Numbered from the stretch's first letter, positions 1-9,029 are shown. The stretch is DNA of 18,499 nt from Nitrososphaerota archaeon (GCA_016206275.1 JACQRY010000102.1:1-18499); one strand, 5' to 3'. Program-made: numbers and translations. Notes: generated by a model from the letters alone, not told the origin.

Positions 1-601
1 CTGGTATTTCGTCTCTCTGCAAGATTTTAGTTAACCCTACTGACGAGCTGATCCTGACTCCCTTTTCTTCATTCTTGTCAAGGAGAATTTTCCAAAGGTC
101 CGAATCACATGACCGCCCTCCTGGACCAAGTGCCCCTATAGTTTTTATAGCTTGCGATCGCGTGAAGCTACCTATATTCTTGATATTCTTGCTTTTTACA
201 ATCTTTATCAAAAGCGGTAACGCCTCCCTTGCATCTGGTCCAATCGACTCCAACGTCTCAAGGACTATATCGAGCGAAAACCTCTCCCATACTTTCATCA
301 GTCCTGGAACCGCAGGTTTAGCCCCAGGTCCGAACCCCGCAATTGCTCGGCAGACCCAGAAACAGACTCTAGGACTGTTGTCATTCAGTGCAGAAATCAA
401 GGAGGGGAGAGCATCCTTGACTTCAGGTGACATATTAAAAAGAGCTTCTGCAGCTACACATCTTGTTAATTCATTTGGAGACTTCAGAAGCAGATCCACC
501 CAATCAGTAACTTTTTTCCCCCTATAATAGACCATTTTCTTGGTCTCCGAAGCCTCGGTGGCTAAGAGAGTACTAAATACTATCAGCAATGCCACGTGCA
601 T
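1..601 (-). CDS. Secreted HEAT-repeat protein, incomplete at the left edge
   Basis: Minus-strand frame open from ATG at 601-599 to the left edge without a stop (200 codons seen). It begins with a short hydrophobic leader (MHVALLIVFSTLLATEA), a likely signal peptide, so the product is probably exported. From about residue 48 it has alpha-helical repeats of the PBS-lyase/HEAT type, with units such as 'AAEALFNMSPEVKDALPSL', 'CRAIAGFGPGAKPAVPGL' and 'TLESIGPDAREALPLL'; at least four are visible. The G-P-x-A-x-x-A-x-P-x-L pattern is typical of bacterial HEAT repeats, which usually bind proteins. AGGAG lies about ten bases upstream. The gene starts 23 bases after the RHS gene stop and is probably cotranscribed with it. 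It could be a partner or immunity protein of the RHS protein, by position only. Confidence 0.85.
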   Translation of the reverse strand, partial: MHVALLIVFSTLLATEASETKKMVYYRGKKVTDWVDLLLKSPNELTRCVAAEALFNMSPEVKDALPSLISALNDNSPRVCFWVCRAIAGFGPGAKPAVPGLMKVWERFSLDIVLETLESIGPDAREALPLLIKIVKSKNIKNIGSFTRSQAIKTIGALGPGGRSCDSDLWKILLDKNEEKGVRISSSVGLTKILQRDEIP

Positions 602-624
602 TACAACGTTTCTCCTGAAAGCTG

Positions 625-3600
625 CTACCGGCCGCTTCGCGTACGCGGATCTCGGCCGCCGGTTTGTTCCATAGTAGCTGGGTCATAATTGATTACGTCT
701 CCACACTGATCGATAGGTCGCCCAGGAGATCGAAGCACAAGCTCCCGTAATACGTTTGTCGCCCCAGCACTATGTACATGCCATTTCAGGCAACAACCGC
801 ATGCCTCAGCAACAACTTGTTGCCTATTGAATTGGTCCACGCCTCTTAATGCTTGTCCCACTCCTCTTGGGTTAAATCTATAATATTCTTCTGCCGCAGC
901 CCAAGCCTTGCATTCGTGAAGAATGCAATCTGTCCCGTCACCCTGCGTACCAGGCCAGCGACCTGTGTGCCCGTCAAATGACGCACACGTGAGTACGCCA
1001 TCCGAAAAGGAATAAACGCAACATCTGATATTACCTGGCGGTGCACATTTTATATCCTCATAAATATTAGAGTTTATCGCTGGCGTATGGTAACACCAAC
1101 AAGCAGTTGAGTATCGAGGACGTTCCTCAAGATCAGTTTGGGTCGTCCGATCAGTTCGCTCATCATATTCCTCTTCTTGTACCTGTGGTTGAGGTGGGGG
1201 TGGCGGTGGGGGTGGAACTGGCTCGGGAATGGCCATCCCTGTATGCCATTGGGGCGTGAGGAAAGCCCACTCTCTTCCTTGCCACGCCTCGATTTGCTCC
1301 TGAAGATCACCGCCCAGAACAAGTGGTTCTCCTGCTCTCCCGCGCGTTCTGCCAGGACCCCGTCGGAACTGCATCCCCGCTTGGTATCCGAGCGGATCCA
1401 ACCTACTACCAGGATCATTCCCCACATACACATACGCATTCCCAAAGTTGCCCTCATCACCCCAAATTCCAATAGGGTCTCGCGTCGTGAAAACTCCAAG
1501 CTCAGGATCTTGATGGCGGTTTCTGAAATCGTATTGGGCGTGATCCTTCTGCCATTGCCGTGCTGTGAACAAGTACAAATCGTCTGTGATAGTCTGCCAT
1601 GTGTTCCAATCTGGGCTTAGCTGTTTAGGATCGCCATAGCTGTAGTAGACGTATCTTGCTTGTGGGGAGCCTGCGTAAAACCGCGTAACAAGGTTGAAAT
1701 TAGTGTCCAAGGCAAGATGCTCACCTGTACTACTGCGATAGACAATATCATCAATGTATTGTGTTCCTTGAACATACCAGTCAAGGGTTGCACTATCGCT
1801 AACTCTCTTTTCCTCTAGCACTTGGCTTCCTAACGAGAAATAGTAGTACTTATCAGCCAAGCCAGAGACAGAATTCGTCCTTTTAATCTTTTGATTCAAT
1901 CCATTGTACTTATAGCGAGCGTCATACCCGCTGCCATTTAAAACGTCAACTACCCGGTTCCAGGCATCATAGACAAAGTCCTTAGTTGTTCCTCTATCTG
2001 TCATGTCCCCCGGTTTGTTGTAGTTGTAGGGAATCTCGTCAATAAAAGTTATTTCGTTTGAAGAGTTGTACGTGAAGTATTTTGGATTCGCACAACTGCT
2101 TGTAGTACTATTGTAATAGATAGTGATGTTGCCTGAGCGATCAAGCGTGAAGCACTCATGTAAGAAAATGCTCACCCAGCTTCCATTTTCGTATTGTCCA
2201 CGTTTGTGGTCAACAAGACGACCAAGATCATCGTATGTGTAACCCTCATCGAAAACCTTGTAGCCAGACTGGTTACCAACATCATCCTCACGAACCGTAA
2301 CCTGTGAGTTGTAGTTGTAACTATACAAGTAGCGATTGTGTGTGGTTGAAGCGTCCTTAACTCTTAAGTCATCGATTCTTCCAAAGCGATCTAAACCAAC
2401 ATAATAGTCGTTATTCTCTGGGTCGAGAGTTGTGCTGATAAGAGTCCAGACAAGCCCGCTGCTGCCATATTCACGCTCCACCAGGCGGCTTAAGCCAAGA
2501 TACCGCTCCTGGAAAACCCAGGAAGGACCGTTCTGTCTTCCACTCACACGGCTAATCGTGTCGTCTGTGCCGGAGTTGTAGACCTCTGCAATAATAGTTC
2601 CTCCAGGATAGGTCGTTGAGGTAAGCCGAAGCGCAGTGGTACCGTCTGTCGGAAACTGGTAAGCGTACTCCACTTTGGGCGATTCCCCGGGCGGAGTAGA
2701 ATCAACTGCGCCAGTCCACTCCTGGTAGATTTTTTTCACAACCCCAAACTTCTCATACTCGTATTGCACCTCGTTGAGCACGTTCCCTATAAGCAGACTG
2801 GCGTTGTCCACGCTCCTGATTTTAACCGGTCTGTCAAGAGCATCATAAGTTGTTGTGATTCTTCGAACTGTGGCATCTATGCCTGTTCCAAGAATGGTCG
2901 CACGGTCGTGAATGATTCTTCCTCGAGCGTCGTAGACATAACCGTGCTCTGTCCCTTGTTGATCCTTCATCCAAGCGGTCTCGAGCTGAGCGTTGTAGCC
3001 GTAGGTGACTTGGTCATCTACACCCCCAGGGTATTTGATTGTCTTGACAACATCATTGGAGCTGATTTGAGAGTTGTCCACGCCACGCTGAACACCGTAG
3101 ACATTTTCAGTTACTTGGTCATTTCCACTGGCCTTAGCAGTGATTTTCCATAGCCGCCCTACGCTGTCATAGGTGTATTCAACAGTTCTGTCATCATCGT
3201 TAGGATAAGGATCAGGAGCAGGGTCGTCGCCCGGAATCCCGTTCTTATAATTATCGATTTTCTTCTTCTCAAGTCCCCAGTCTTCATAAACAGTACGATG
3301 AGAAAATCCTTGAGGATCAATAACATCCTCGATCTGACTCTTGATTGTATAACTGTATTTCGTTACAAGATAATCAGGATCTGCCTCGTTAGGACCTGAA
3401 GAAGAGGGAGGATTCCCCGTCGGCCGCGCCGTCATATCGGTTCCGCCGTTGGTGCCGTAGGTGACGCCGTGGCGCTGGCGATGCAGCTTGTCGTACCAAC
3501 TCGCAATGTACTGCGCTCTCCCATTGCCAGTTACACCCACTGTCAATCCACCAGTGCCCGTACCGTTGTGTCGGCGCTGGTAACTCGCCACGAGTTCGCT

Positions 3601-6600
3601 TCCTCCCACTCCGTCGAGCGCATAGCGTGTTTCTTCGATTACCGTGTCGCCCACGAGATCATCAGCATCCGTGTAGGCTGTCTCGGCCGTGTCATAACTG
3701 ACTGCTTGGTTAGTAACGCGCCCTGCCTTATCGTACTGTGTTTTGTTAAAGATTTTAGCCTGTGAGAGTGTCTTTACAGTTTGCCCTCGACCATTCCCCC
3801 AATACTTTACATTCGTGTAACCGTTCTCAACTCCGCCAGAAACTCCTGAGATTCTCGTTTCGAATGCTTGTCCCCAAGCATCGTAGAAGTTCTCGCTTTT
3901 TGCCATGAGAGTATTACCGCCGCCGGTAGTGTCAAAGCTTTGTGTGATCTTTACTTGATTTCTGTTCGTGTAGCTATACGTCTCTTTGATAGCCAGCGGG
4001 CCAATCGTTTCTGTCTTTCGGTTCCGGTAGTCAAAGGTAAATTGTGTGGTCCTCACTCCGCTCCCTTGTGCTGTGTAGCGATTGATTTGCGTAATGTTCC
4101 CGTCACCAACATTCGAGCTACTGTCCTCCTCATCATCGTAGAAGAGCTCTTCAACAAGCGTCATGTTTCCAGGATTGCCATCATCTGTCCCAACTTCTGT
4201 TGTCTTTATCCTATCCAATACATCATACGTATAACGTGCTTTTGTCCCTGCTGGATTGGTTGTCTTTAAAAGCCTTCCTGTTGTCGCGTCATAGGTGTGC
4301 AACGTTGTAAACTTTGTAGCAGAGGGGTTGTCGGCATCGCTCCAAACATCGGTCTGTATTAGCTTATCTCCTTGGTAGGTGTTATCTGTTCGCTGGACAA
4401 TTATTCCTTGGAACGCAGACTCAAGAGTTGCTTGTCCGGGATCAAAGTCATCATTTAAGTTGGTGTCGCGTTTAGCAGAACTCAGCTCTCCAAGGGCAGA
4501 GGTCAAGACATGCCCTTCAAAATCGAAAACTGTCAAACCCATTGCAGCATGATAATACGCGGCATCCAGATGCGGATATTCAGTAACAACAAACTCACCG
4601 CCAGAGAGCTTTGTGTAAAACCACTGTCTTGTTGTTCTTGTTGGGACAATAGCAGCACCGTCCCACGCATTGAAACTAGGACTTTCACTCTTGGTAATAC
4701 GACGCTGTTCGTCATAAGTCATGTTACTAACTAGATGCAAACCACCAGGATTGTTGAAGGTTGTGTCGGGCGGTGAAATCTGGTTTGTATCTACATCGGC
4801 AACGGTTTTTGTTGGTGTTCTACGGTTTGCATCGTATCCTGTATAATCAACCTGCTTTTCTTCTGGTGTGCCATCGTTGTTGTGATCATGACTCATCTTG
4901 TGCCATGAGTGACGCACATCAGTTTCAAAGTAATCTTCAAGCTTAACTGAATAGCCAGAGCCATTGTCAGTTGTGGCAATGACAGCTAAAGTTGTTGTTC
5001 GCAGTTTCACTGCCAGCGGGTCTGAAGCATGGTATGTGTAAGAGAAGGTCGTGGTCTTTCCATTATTTGGATCAGCCGTCTCGGTAGGATAAACTGTCTG
5101 TGACGTTCTTAGAAATCTCCGCCGATCTCCGCTTGTCAAGAAGTTGAACACTTTCTTTCCCTGGTAGTTCAGATTCCCATTGCCAGGATCACGCAATACA
5201 ATATTATCCAGTGCCTTGTTGGTGTCGTACGCATAGATAAAGCGCATTCCTGCGGTTGTATTGGTTGTGACAACGTGAGTTGTGTCATTGTAACTAGTGC
5301 AAGTCTTGACAGAGTAACTATCAGTAAGCTGGCCAGTGGTATTGCGCTGCCAGGTACGAATCCAGCGTCTTGAGTTTGGATCACCCGCAGTTTGTTGAGC
5401 AATTGAGTTAAAAGTTTGTCCGTATTTGTTGTAGTCAATAATACTTGAGCAACCATTGGGCATGGTGATCGTACAGCGTCTATACCAGGTGTTTAAGTCT
5501 GAAGGAGTGGAGGGATTGATATCCCATGTATAAGTATGCATTCCTTCGCCTCCACCGCAGCCACAACCATTCTTGAGATCGAGTTTTTTCAAGCGTTTAT
5601 CTGAAAAGTACTCATAAGTTCTGTCAACGTAGCTTGCTAGCTGGCTTGTGGTTTGTGTGTAAATGTTAACACTTGGATTGTTCTTCTCAAAATCTCGCAC
5701 AGATTGAGGTTCAAGAACTGACTTCACTTGATAAGGATATCCTGGGTTTGTGGTTGCGTCATAAGTCCCAGTGTAATACTTGAACACCCAGCGTCGCTGT
5801 ATCCAATTTCTTGTGCAAGTGCTAGGATCACTCGGATTATCGCAGCAGTTTGTCCCAGGACAGGCCGGAGGATTAAACGACGTTCTGGTGAATTCGTCTA
5901 CGCCAATAAGATCGCCAGTACTACCTTCTGCAGCTCCAGGAACGTTTTCGAAGTAACTAAAGTCAATTCTTCGGTAAACGTACCAATTTACTCCTTGTTT
6001 CTCCTCAATGTCAATTTTATCAATACGGTCAGAGCTAAGGGTGTAAGTGAAGCGTCTGGCATCATTTGCACCAGAATCTTTCTGAAGAACAGTGATTGAG
6101 CTTCCACCATAGGTAATAGTGATCTGACTCAAACCAACCCCAGTAATGGAAGAGCATTTCAAACCATAGACAGAGGGAAAGAAGTAGTCCTTACCTCCAA
6201 TATCATAAAGGTGAAGATCTGTGCCAACCTTCACAATCTTTGAATTGGCATTTCCGTACTTTCCAAGCCAAGTTGTTGAATTCAGATTTGTGTAAACTCT
6301 GAATGTGTTAGCATCAAATCTTACTCTGTATTCGTTAGTGCCTGCGTCATAGATTGCGTAAGGAATTTTCATGAACCAGTTGTTTCCCTGAACTCGCGTG
6401 CCTGCTCCTGCTGGGTAGTCTGTCGCGCCTTTGTATCTTGTCCTGTACGTTGGCGACGGGTTGAATTCCAAGCCTCCAGGGCCTTCTTCTGCAGAAAGCC
6501 TCGGAGCTACATTGTCTAAACCACCAGAGCCGTCAACAGGCTCAATGCTAAAGTTCTTCCCAACCTCGTCCCTCAACCCAGGAAAACCTTCTGCCAGAAT

Positions 6601-6768
6601 TGAGGTGACATCATCTTCGCCTGTTTCGCCAAGAATACGCCAGGCATGAGGCGGCATGAACTCGTAGTCGTCTTCTTGAGCAACGCTCGCCAAAGGTGTG
6701 AGAACCAGTCCAAGAAGCAGGGAGCTCCTAAGAGCCTTTCGGGCACTTGCTTGAATCAGAGAGTTCAT
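625..6768 (-). CDS. Giant secreted RHS/YD-repeat protein with cysteine-rich C-terminal tail
   Basis: A 2047-residue protein. The chosen ATG (6768) follows an AGGCGGT ribosome site; a longer in-frame start at 6813 would overlap the preceding gene and put charged residues before the signal peptide. Residues 1-30 are a Sec signal peptide ending near 'LASVAQ'. Many YD repeats follow, such as 'YTYDVLDRIKTTE', 'YTYDSVGRLWKIT' and 'YVYDARGRIIHDRA'. The RHS-core end is near residues 1735-1793 ('YDFRNRHQDPELG', 'TRDPIGIWG', 'YVGNDPGSRLDPLG'). In this superfamily the repeats form a beta-barrel shell and the sequence after DPLG is a variable, often toxic, domain. Here that tail has about 253 residues: a basic stretch, a polyproline linker, then about 165 residues with 12 cysteines (RCC, ECK, CGCC). 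I do not recognise its fold. A second Cys/Gly-rich spot, 'NGCGCGGGEG', lies in the N-terminal quarter. Confidence 0.93.
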   Translation of the reverse strand: MNSLIQASARKALRSSLLLGLVLTPLASVAQEDDYEFMPPHAWRILGETGEDDVTSILAEGFPGLRDEVGKNFSIEPVDGSGGLDNVAPRLSAEEGPGGLEFNPSPTYRTRYKGATDYPAGAGTRVQGNNWFMKIPYAIYDAGTNEYRVRFDANTFRVYTNLNSTTWLGKYGNANSKIVKVGTDLHLYDIGGKDYFFPSVYGLKCSSITGVGLSQITITYGGSSITVLQKDSGANDARRFTYTLSSDRIDKIDIEEKQGVNWYVYRRIDFSYFENVPGAAEGSTGDLIGVDEFTRTSFNPPACPGTNCCDNPSDPSTCTRNWIQRRWVFKYYTGTYDATTNPGYPYQVKSVLEPQSVRDFEKNNPSVNIYTQTTSQLASYVDRTYEYFSDKRLKKLDLKNGCGCGGGEGMHTYTWDINPSTPSDLNTWYRRCTITMPNGCSSIIDYNKYGQTFNSIAQQTAGDPNSRRWIRTWQRNTTGQLTDSYSVKTCTSYNDTTHVVTTNTTAGMRFIYAYDTNKALDNIVLRDPGNGNLNYQGKKVFNFLTSGDRRRFLRTSQTVYPTETADPNNGKTTTFSYTYHASDPLAVKLRTTTLAVIATTDNGSGYSVKLEDYFETDVRHSWHKMSHDHNNDGTPEEKQVDYTGYDANRRTPTKTVADVDTNQISPPDTTFNNPGGLHLVSNMTYDEQRRITKSESPSFNAWDGAAIVPTRTTRQWFYTKLSGGEFVVTEYPHLDAAYYHAAMGLTVFDFEGHVLTSALGELSSAKRDTNLNDDFDPGQATLESAFQGIIVQRTDNTYQGDKLIQTDVWSDADNPSATKFTTLHTYDATTGRLLKTTNPAGTKARYTYDVLDRIKTTEVGTDDGNPGNMTLVEELFYDDEEDSSSNVGDGNITQINRYTAQGSGVRTTQFTFDYRNRKTETIGPLAIKETYSYTNRNQVKITQSFDTTGGGNTLMAKSENFYDAWGQAFETRISGVSGGVENGYTNVKYWGNGRGQTVKTLSQAKIFNKTQYDKAGRVTNQAVSYDTAETAYTDADDLVGDTVIEETRYALDGVGGSELVASYQRRHNGTGTGGLTVGVTGNGRAQYIASWYDKLHRQRHGVTYGTNGGTDMTARPTGNPPSSSGPNEADPDYLVTKYSYTIKSQIEDVIDPQGFSHRTVYEDWGLEKKKIDNYKNGIPGDDPAPDPYPNDDDRTVEYTYDSVGRLWKITAKASGNDQVTENVYGVQRGVDNSQISSNDVVKTIKYPGGVDDQVTYGYNAQLETAWMKDQQGTEHGYVYDARGRIIHDRATILGTGIDATVRRITTTYDALDRPVKIRSVDNASLLIGNVLNEVQYEYEKFGVVKKIYQEWTGAVDSTPPGESPKVEYAYQFPTDGTTALRLTSTTYPGGTIIAEVYNSGTDDTISRVSGRQNGPSWVFQERYLGLSRLVEREYGSSGLVWTLISTTLDPENNDYYVGLDRFGRIDDLRVKDASTTHNRYLYSYNYNSQVTVREDDVGNQSGYKVFDEGYTYDDLGRLVDHKRGQYENGSWVSIFLHECFTLDRSGNITIYYNSTTSSCANPKYFTYNSSNEITFIDEIPYNYNKPGDMTDRGTTKDFVYDAWNRVVDVLNGSGYDARYKYNGLNQKIKRTNSVSGLADKYYYFSLGSQVLEEKRVSDSATLDWYVQGTQYIDDIVYRSSTGEHLALDTNFNLVTRFYAGSPQARYVYYSYGDPKQLSPDWNTWQTITDDLYLFTARQWQKDHAQYDFRNRHQDPELGVFTTRDPIGIWGDEGNFGNAYVYVGNDPGSRLDPLGYQAGMQFRRGPGRTRGRAGEPLVLGGDLQEQIEAWQGREWAFLTPQWHTGMAIPEPVPPPPPPPPQPQVQEEEYDERTDRTTQTDLEERPRYSTACWCYHTPAINSNIYEDIKCAPPGNIRCCVYSFSDGVLTCASFDGHTGRWPGTQGDGTDCILHECKAWAAAEEYYRFNPRGVGQALRGVDQFNRQQVVAEACGCCLKWHVHSAGATNVLRELVLRSPGRPIDQCGDVINYDPATMEQTGGRDPRTRSGR

Positions 6769-6772
6769 GGCA

Positions 6773-7231
6773 CTACCGCCTTTCCTCGAACAGAATCTCT
6801 GCTTCACTGACAAGGATAGACTTTGGATGTAGTTCTTTCATTTGTCTTAGTAATTCACGAGCAAACTTTGGATTGCTTTCTTTGAGAGCTTCTCTAACCC
6901 TGCTCATGTAAAACACTGCTCCAGGATCTTCCCCTGCTTGTGCTAGAACCTCTTCAATCGGCTTTTCTTCGTCTGCTGTCTCTTGCTTCTCTTCCACTGG
7001 TTTTGTTCCAGCCACTTCTGCTAACTTCTCCTCTTTTTGAGCTTTAGGCTGCTCAACTGCTGGGTCGTTTATAACAGGCTGTTCTTTATCCAGTTGTGTT
7101 CCAGACTGAACTCTGAAAGCTATGGTTGTTTCACGAACTCTACCGTTGTGTTTGATAAACAAGATTGTCAATCCAATAATAAACATAACTGCAAGGCCTG
7201 AAGCGAGTATCCAGTGCTTTTGCTTTGTCAT
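6773..7231 (-). CDS. Single-pass membrane protein with acidic linker and helical C-terminus
   Basis: A 152-residue protein of unknown function. Residues 7-26 form one transmembrane segment (WILASGLAVMFIIGLTILFI) after a short basic N-terminus, so the rest is probably outside the cytoplasm. Residues about 45-98 are rich in Glu, Lys and Pro and look disordered. The last 45 residues (from 'FYMSRVREALKES') are helical and resemble a single TPR-like hairpin; that is inference. The start overlaps the stop of the upstream gene by ATGA, which implies translational coupling, and the stop is four bases before the RHS start. It may anchor or assist the exported RHS protein. No family is recognised. Confidence 0.8.
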   Translation of the reverse strand: MTKQKHWILASGLAVMFIIGLTILFIKHNGRVRETTIAFRVQSGTQLDKEQPVINDPAVEQPKAQKEEKLAEVAGTKPVEEKQETADEEKPIEEVLAQAGEDPGAVFYMSRVREALKESNPKFARELLRQMKELHPKSILVSEAEILFEERR

Positions 7232-7884
7232 CGGTTCAAGCTCGCTTCTGCTGCCCGAACAGCAGGGCTATCAACGCCTTCAAACTCTTTAAGGAAATCA
7301 ACAAACCTGTCTGCCTTCGCCCGCTCGCTATTCTGAATAAGCCAGTCAATCGGCTGTGCTGTTTCAAGAAGCCTTGCGTAAATCGGGCTTTTCTCGGGAC
7401 GGATGACGGTCTCTGCTTTAATAGTGCGAAGAAGAGCTAGCAAATCCCGGCAGGCGAAACCAGCAGCCAGTCCGCCAAGGAACTTCCCGTTGAGCGCTGT
7501 CAGAATAACTTGGTAGCCAAGCTCGCGAGCTCCGAGCTCTACTTGCGCTTCTTGAGGGTCAGACGTGTCAACAAGCACAGCCGTGAACGAGCCAATCAGT
7601 TCTGCTTCGATGGCAGCCTCTTGGAGACAGGCCTGAACTGCTGGCCAATTTGGGTCTGATGAATTGGCAAATACTTGTATTTTTGGCAAACCAGAAAACC
7701 CAGCCCTCTCCTCTCCAAGCTTTGCTCCGAGCTTGAACCTCCCCACATCGGTCAAGGCTGCTTGAGCAGCTCCTGCCGCACCACCCCCAGCTCCTCGTGC
7801 ATTCAGGAGCAAGATAGCTGCGACAACGGCCACAATCGCCAAGCCACAACAAGCTGAAAGCATCCTACTTTGCCTCGCGCTCAT
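7228..7884 (-). CDS. Membrane-anchored protein with a possible thioredoxin-like fold
   Basis: A 218-residue protein. GGAG lies seven bases before the ATG. Residues 9-28 form a hydrophobic anchor (CCGLAIVAVVAAILLLNARG) followed by a Gly/Ala linker. The central part (about 60-150) has the order strand 'KIQVFAN', helix 'WPAVQACLQEAA', strand 'TAVLVDTSD', then 'LGYQVILTALNGKFLGGLAAG' and a helix. This resembles a thioredoxin-type fold without the CxxC redox pair, so a redox role is unlikely; the fold call is inference. The C-terminus is helical. It is the first gene of the four-gene minus-strand unit ending with the RHS and HEAT genes, and the next gene overlaps it by ATGA. Its own promoter is not clear. 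Confidence 0.8.
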   Translation of the reverse strand: MSARQSRMLSACCGLAIVAVVAAILLLNARGAGGGAAGAAQAALTDVGRFKLGAKLGEERAGFSGLPKIQVFANSSDPNWPAVQACLQEAAIEAELIGSFTAVLVDTSDPQEAQVELGARELGYQVILTALNGKFLGGLAAGFACRDLLALLRTIKAETVIRPEKSPIYARLLETAQPIDWLIQNSERAKADRFVDFLKEFEGVDSPAVRAAEASLNR

Positions 7885-8621
7885 TGGAATTCTCCGTTGA
7901 GTCTTGGCAGTCCTCGAGGGATTGCGCCTACGAATCCGAAAGTTCTGAAACTGATTCCCAAACAGGAGACCAAATCAGGAAGGGCTTGTCAAGGTACGCG
8001 AAAGCGCCATGGCGCTTTTCCTCCATGGTGTTTTCACGCCATGTCCGGGGCTGTGGGAGAAGCAAACGGTCAGCTGTCGCCGGCGAAACCTTGGAGCTGT
8101 TCGAGCTCACCAACTGCCGCCTTGCTGCCATCGACCTCGGGCTCTCTTCGCCGACTGGCGATCAGAAGGCTGCACCGCCCATGATGAATGCAGCCCCGGC
8201 TGAACGCCGGCACAGTGCTCTCGAAAGCCGTCGTCAGGCTTCCTCCCACCACTCGGTGTTGGCCCCGCCGGTCCACCAGAAACTGAACCACCAAGGCCTA
8301 AAACTGGCCCCTTCGCCGGCACGAGAACCCACCCGCCAAGCAAGCCCTTCCCGTGTACCCGTGGCCCCGGAGGTCTCCCCCGACCATCCAGAACAAGGCG
8401 AGGAAGACCTGATTACAACTCCTTTAGAAATAAAATCTTACGCCGTCTGCTGACATCCTAAACCAAACTTTTATGAGAACTTGGCCATTTTTACGGGAAC
8501 GTTCTGCGCTCCCGCCGACACTCCTTCAAAAAGGGAGAACCACGCCTTCGTCGCAAGGGAGTAGCGAGATGGCGAGAACAGCAATCCAAGGGCTCGAGTC
8601 AAGTGGAGGGAGGGCAGATAG
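7885..8621. other. GC-rich block between divergent genes, no convincing gene
   Basis: This stretch separates the start of the minus-strand RHS unit from the plus-strand LuxR-type gene. It is visibly GC-richer than the flanking genes. Open frames exist on both strands, the longest on plus from 7884 to 8453, but they overlap each other, have low-complexity Ser/Pro/Arg composition, show no recognisable domain, and the longest begins inside the start region of the preceding gene. It holds an 18-bp perfect palindrome at 8001-8018. It should contain promoters for both neighbours, but I cannot place them: a TTGACA box on the minus strand (7992-7987) has no matching -10 element. It may be a decayed or transferred piece. 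Confidence 0.5.
8001..8018. repeat. 18-bp perfect palindrome (AAAGCGCCATGGCGCTTT)
   Basis: AAAGCGCCATGGCGCTTT equals its own reverse complement. As RNA it could form a seven-base-pair stem with a CATG loop, followed on the plus strand by TTCC. It lies about 120 bases upstream of the first gene of the minus-strand unit. It could be an operator or part of a transcription stop; there is no long U-run, so a terminator call is weak. Confidence 0.45.
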
Positions 8622-9029
8622 ATGGAAACGCTGCGCGGTTCCAGTTCCAGTCATGGGTTCAAGGTGGGACTTTGTGGAATGCTCCAGCATGCGCGAGCTC
8701 GGTACGCCAGCCAGCTTGCCCAAGAGCTCAATGGCAGCCAGAAGCCGCAACTCCTCAGCATCCTCGAGGTTGAGGGAATAGCCATCTTCATCGGTGGCTG
8801 TTCATCACAGCTTCTCAGGACGCTGGAAAGCCTCACAGACAAGCAGAAAGACGTGACGCGACTCCTTGGCCAGGGCGCTGATGACAAGAAGATAGCCAAG
8901 CAATTGAATCGAAGCGAGTCAACTATTGACAAGCACTTACATGCCATTCGAAGGAAGACAAAACTACAATCCAGAGCAGAGCTCGGTCGCTTGAGTCTGT
9001 TGCTGGACTGCCCAACCATGCAAAACTAA
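8622..9029 (+). CDS. Small LuxR/GerE-type helix-turn-helix DNA-binding protein
   Basis: A 135-residue protein. The start follows a G-rich GGAGGGAGG site about nine bases upstream. Residues about 70-125 match the LuxR-type four-helix HTH: 'LTDKQKDVTRLLGQGADDK' followed by 'IAKQLNRSESTIDKHLHAI' and 'RRKTKLQSRAELGRL'. The recognition helix is 'STIDKHLHAIRRK'. The N-terminal 65 residues contain no receiver domain with a phosphorylatable Asp pocket and no autoinducer-binding domain, so it lacks a known sensing module. It may be a stand-alone regulator. It lies 76 bases upstream of the Ppx/GppA-like gene on the same strand, so it may regulate or be cotranscribed with that gene. Confidence 0.8.
   Translation: METLRGSSSSHGFKVGLCGMLQHARARYASQLAQELNGSQKPQLLSILEVEGIAIFIGGCSSQLLRTLESLTDKQKDVTRLLGQGADDKKIAKQLNRSESTIDKHLHAIRRKTKLQSRAELGRLSLLLDCPTMQN

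Noticed and set aside
75..527. Plus-strand open frame of 150 codons
   Set aside because: It is antisense to the HEAT-repeat gene, which has a signal peptide, clear repeats and a ribosome site.
1138..6649. Several plus- and minus-strand open frames within the RHS gene
   Set aside because: They are out-of-frame shadows of the long YD-repeat coding region and show no domains.
625..6768. Repeated DNA in the RHS gene as a possible repeat array
   Set aside because: The similarity comes from degenerate YD repeats in the protein; there is no regular DNA repeat or spacer pattern, so not CRISPR.
6769..6813. Longer start for the RHS protein at 6813
   Set aside because: It overlaps the upstream gene and puts 15 mostly polar and basic residues before the signal peptide; ATG 6768 has its own ribosome site.
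7964..7992. TTGACA box on the minus strand upstream of the four-gene unit
   Set aside because: The position 17 bases downstream reads TCTCCT, which is not a -10 element.
7884..8453. Plus-strand open frame of 189 codons
   Set aside because: Low-complexity composition, no domain, no ribosome site, overlaps the start region of the opposite gene and several other open frames.
8651..9019. Minus-strand open frame of 122 codons
   Set aside because: Antisense to the LuxR-type HTH gene, which has a recognisable domain.
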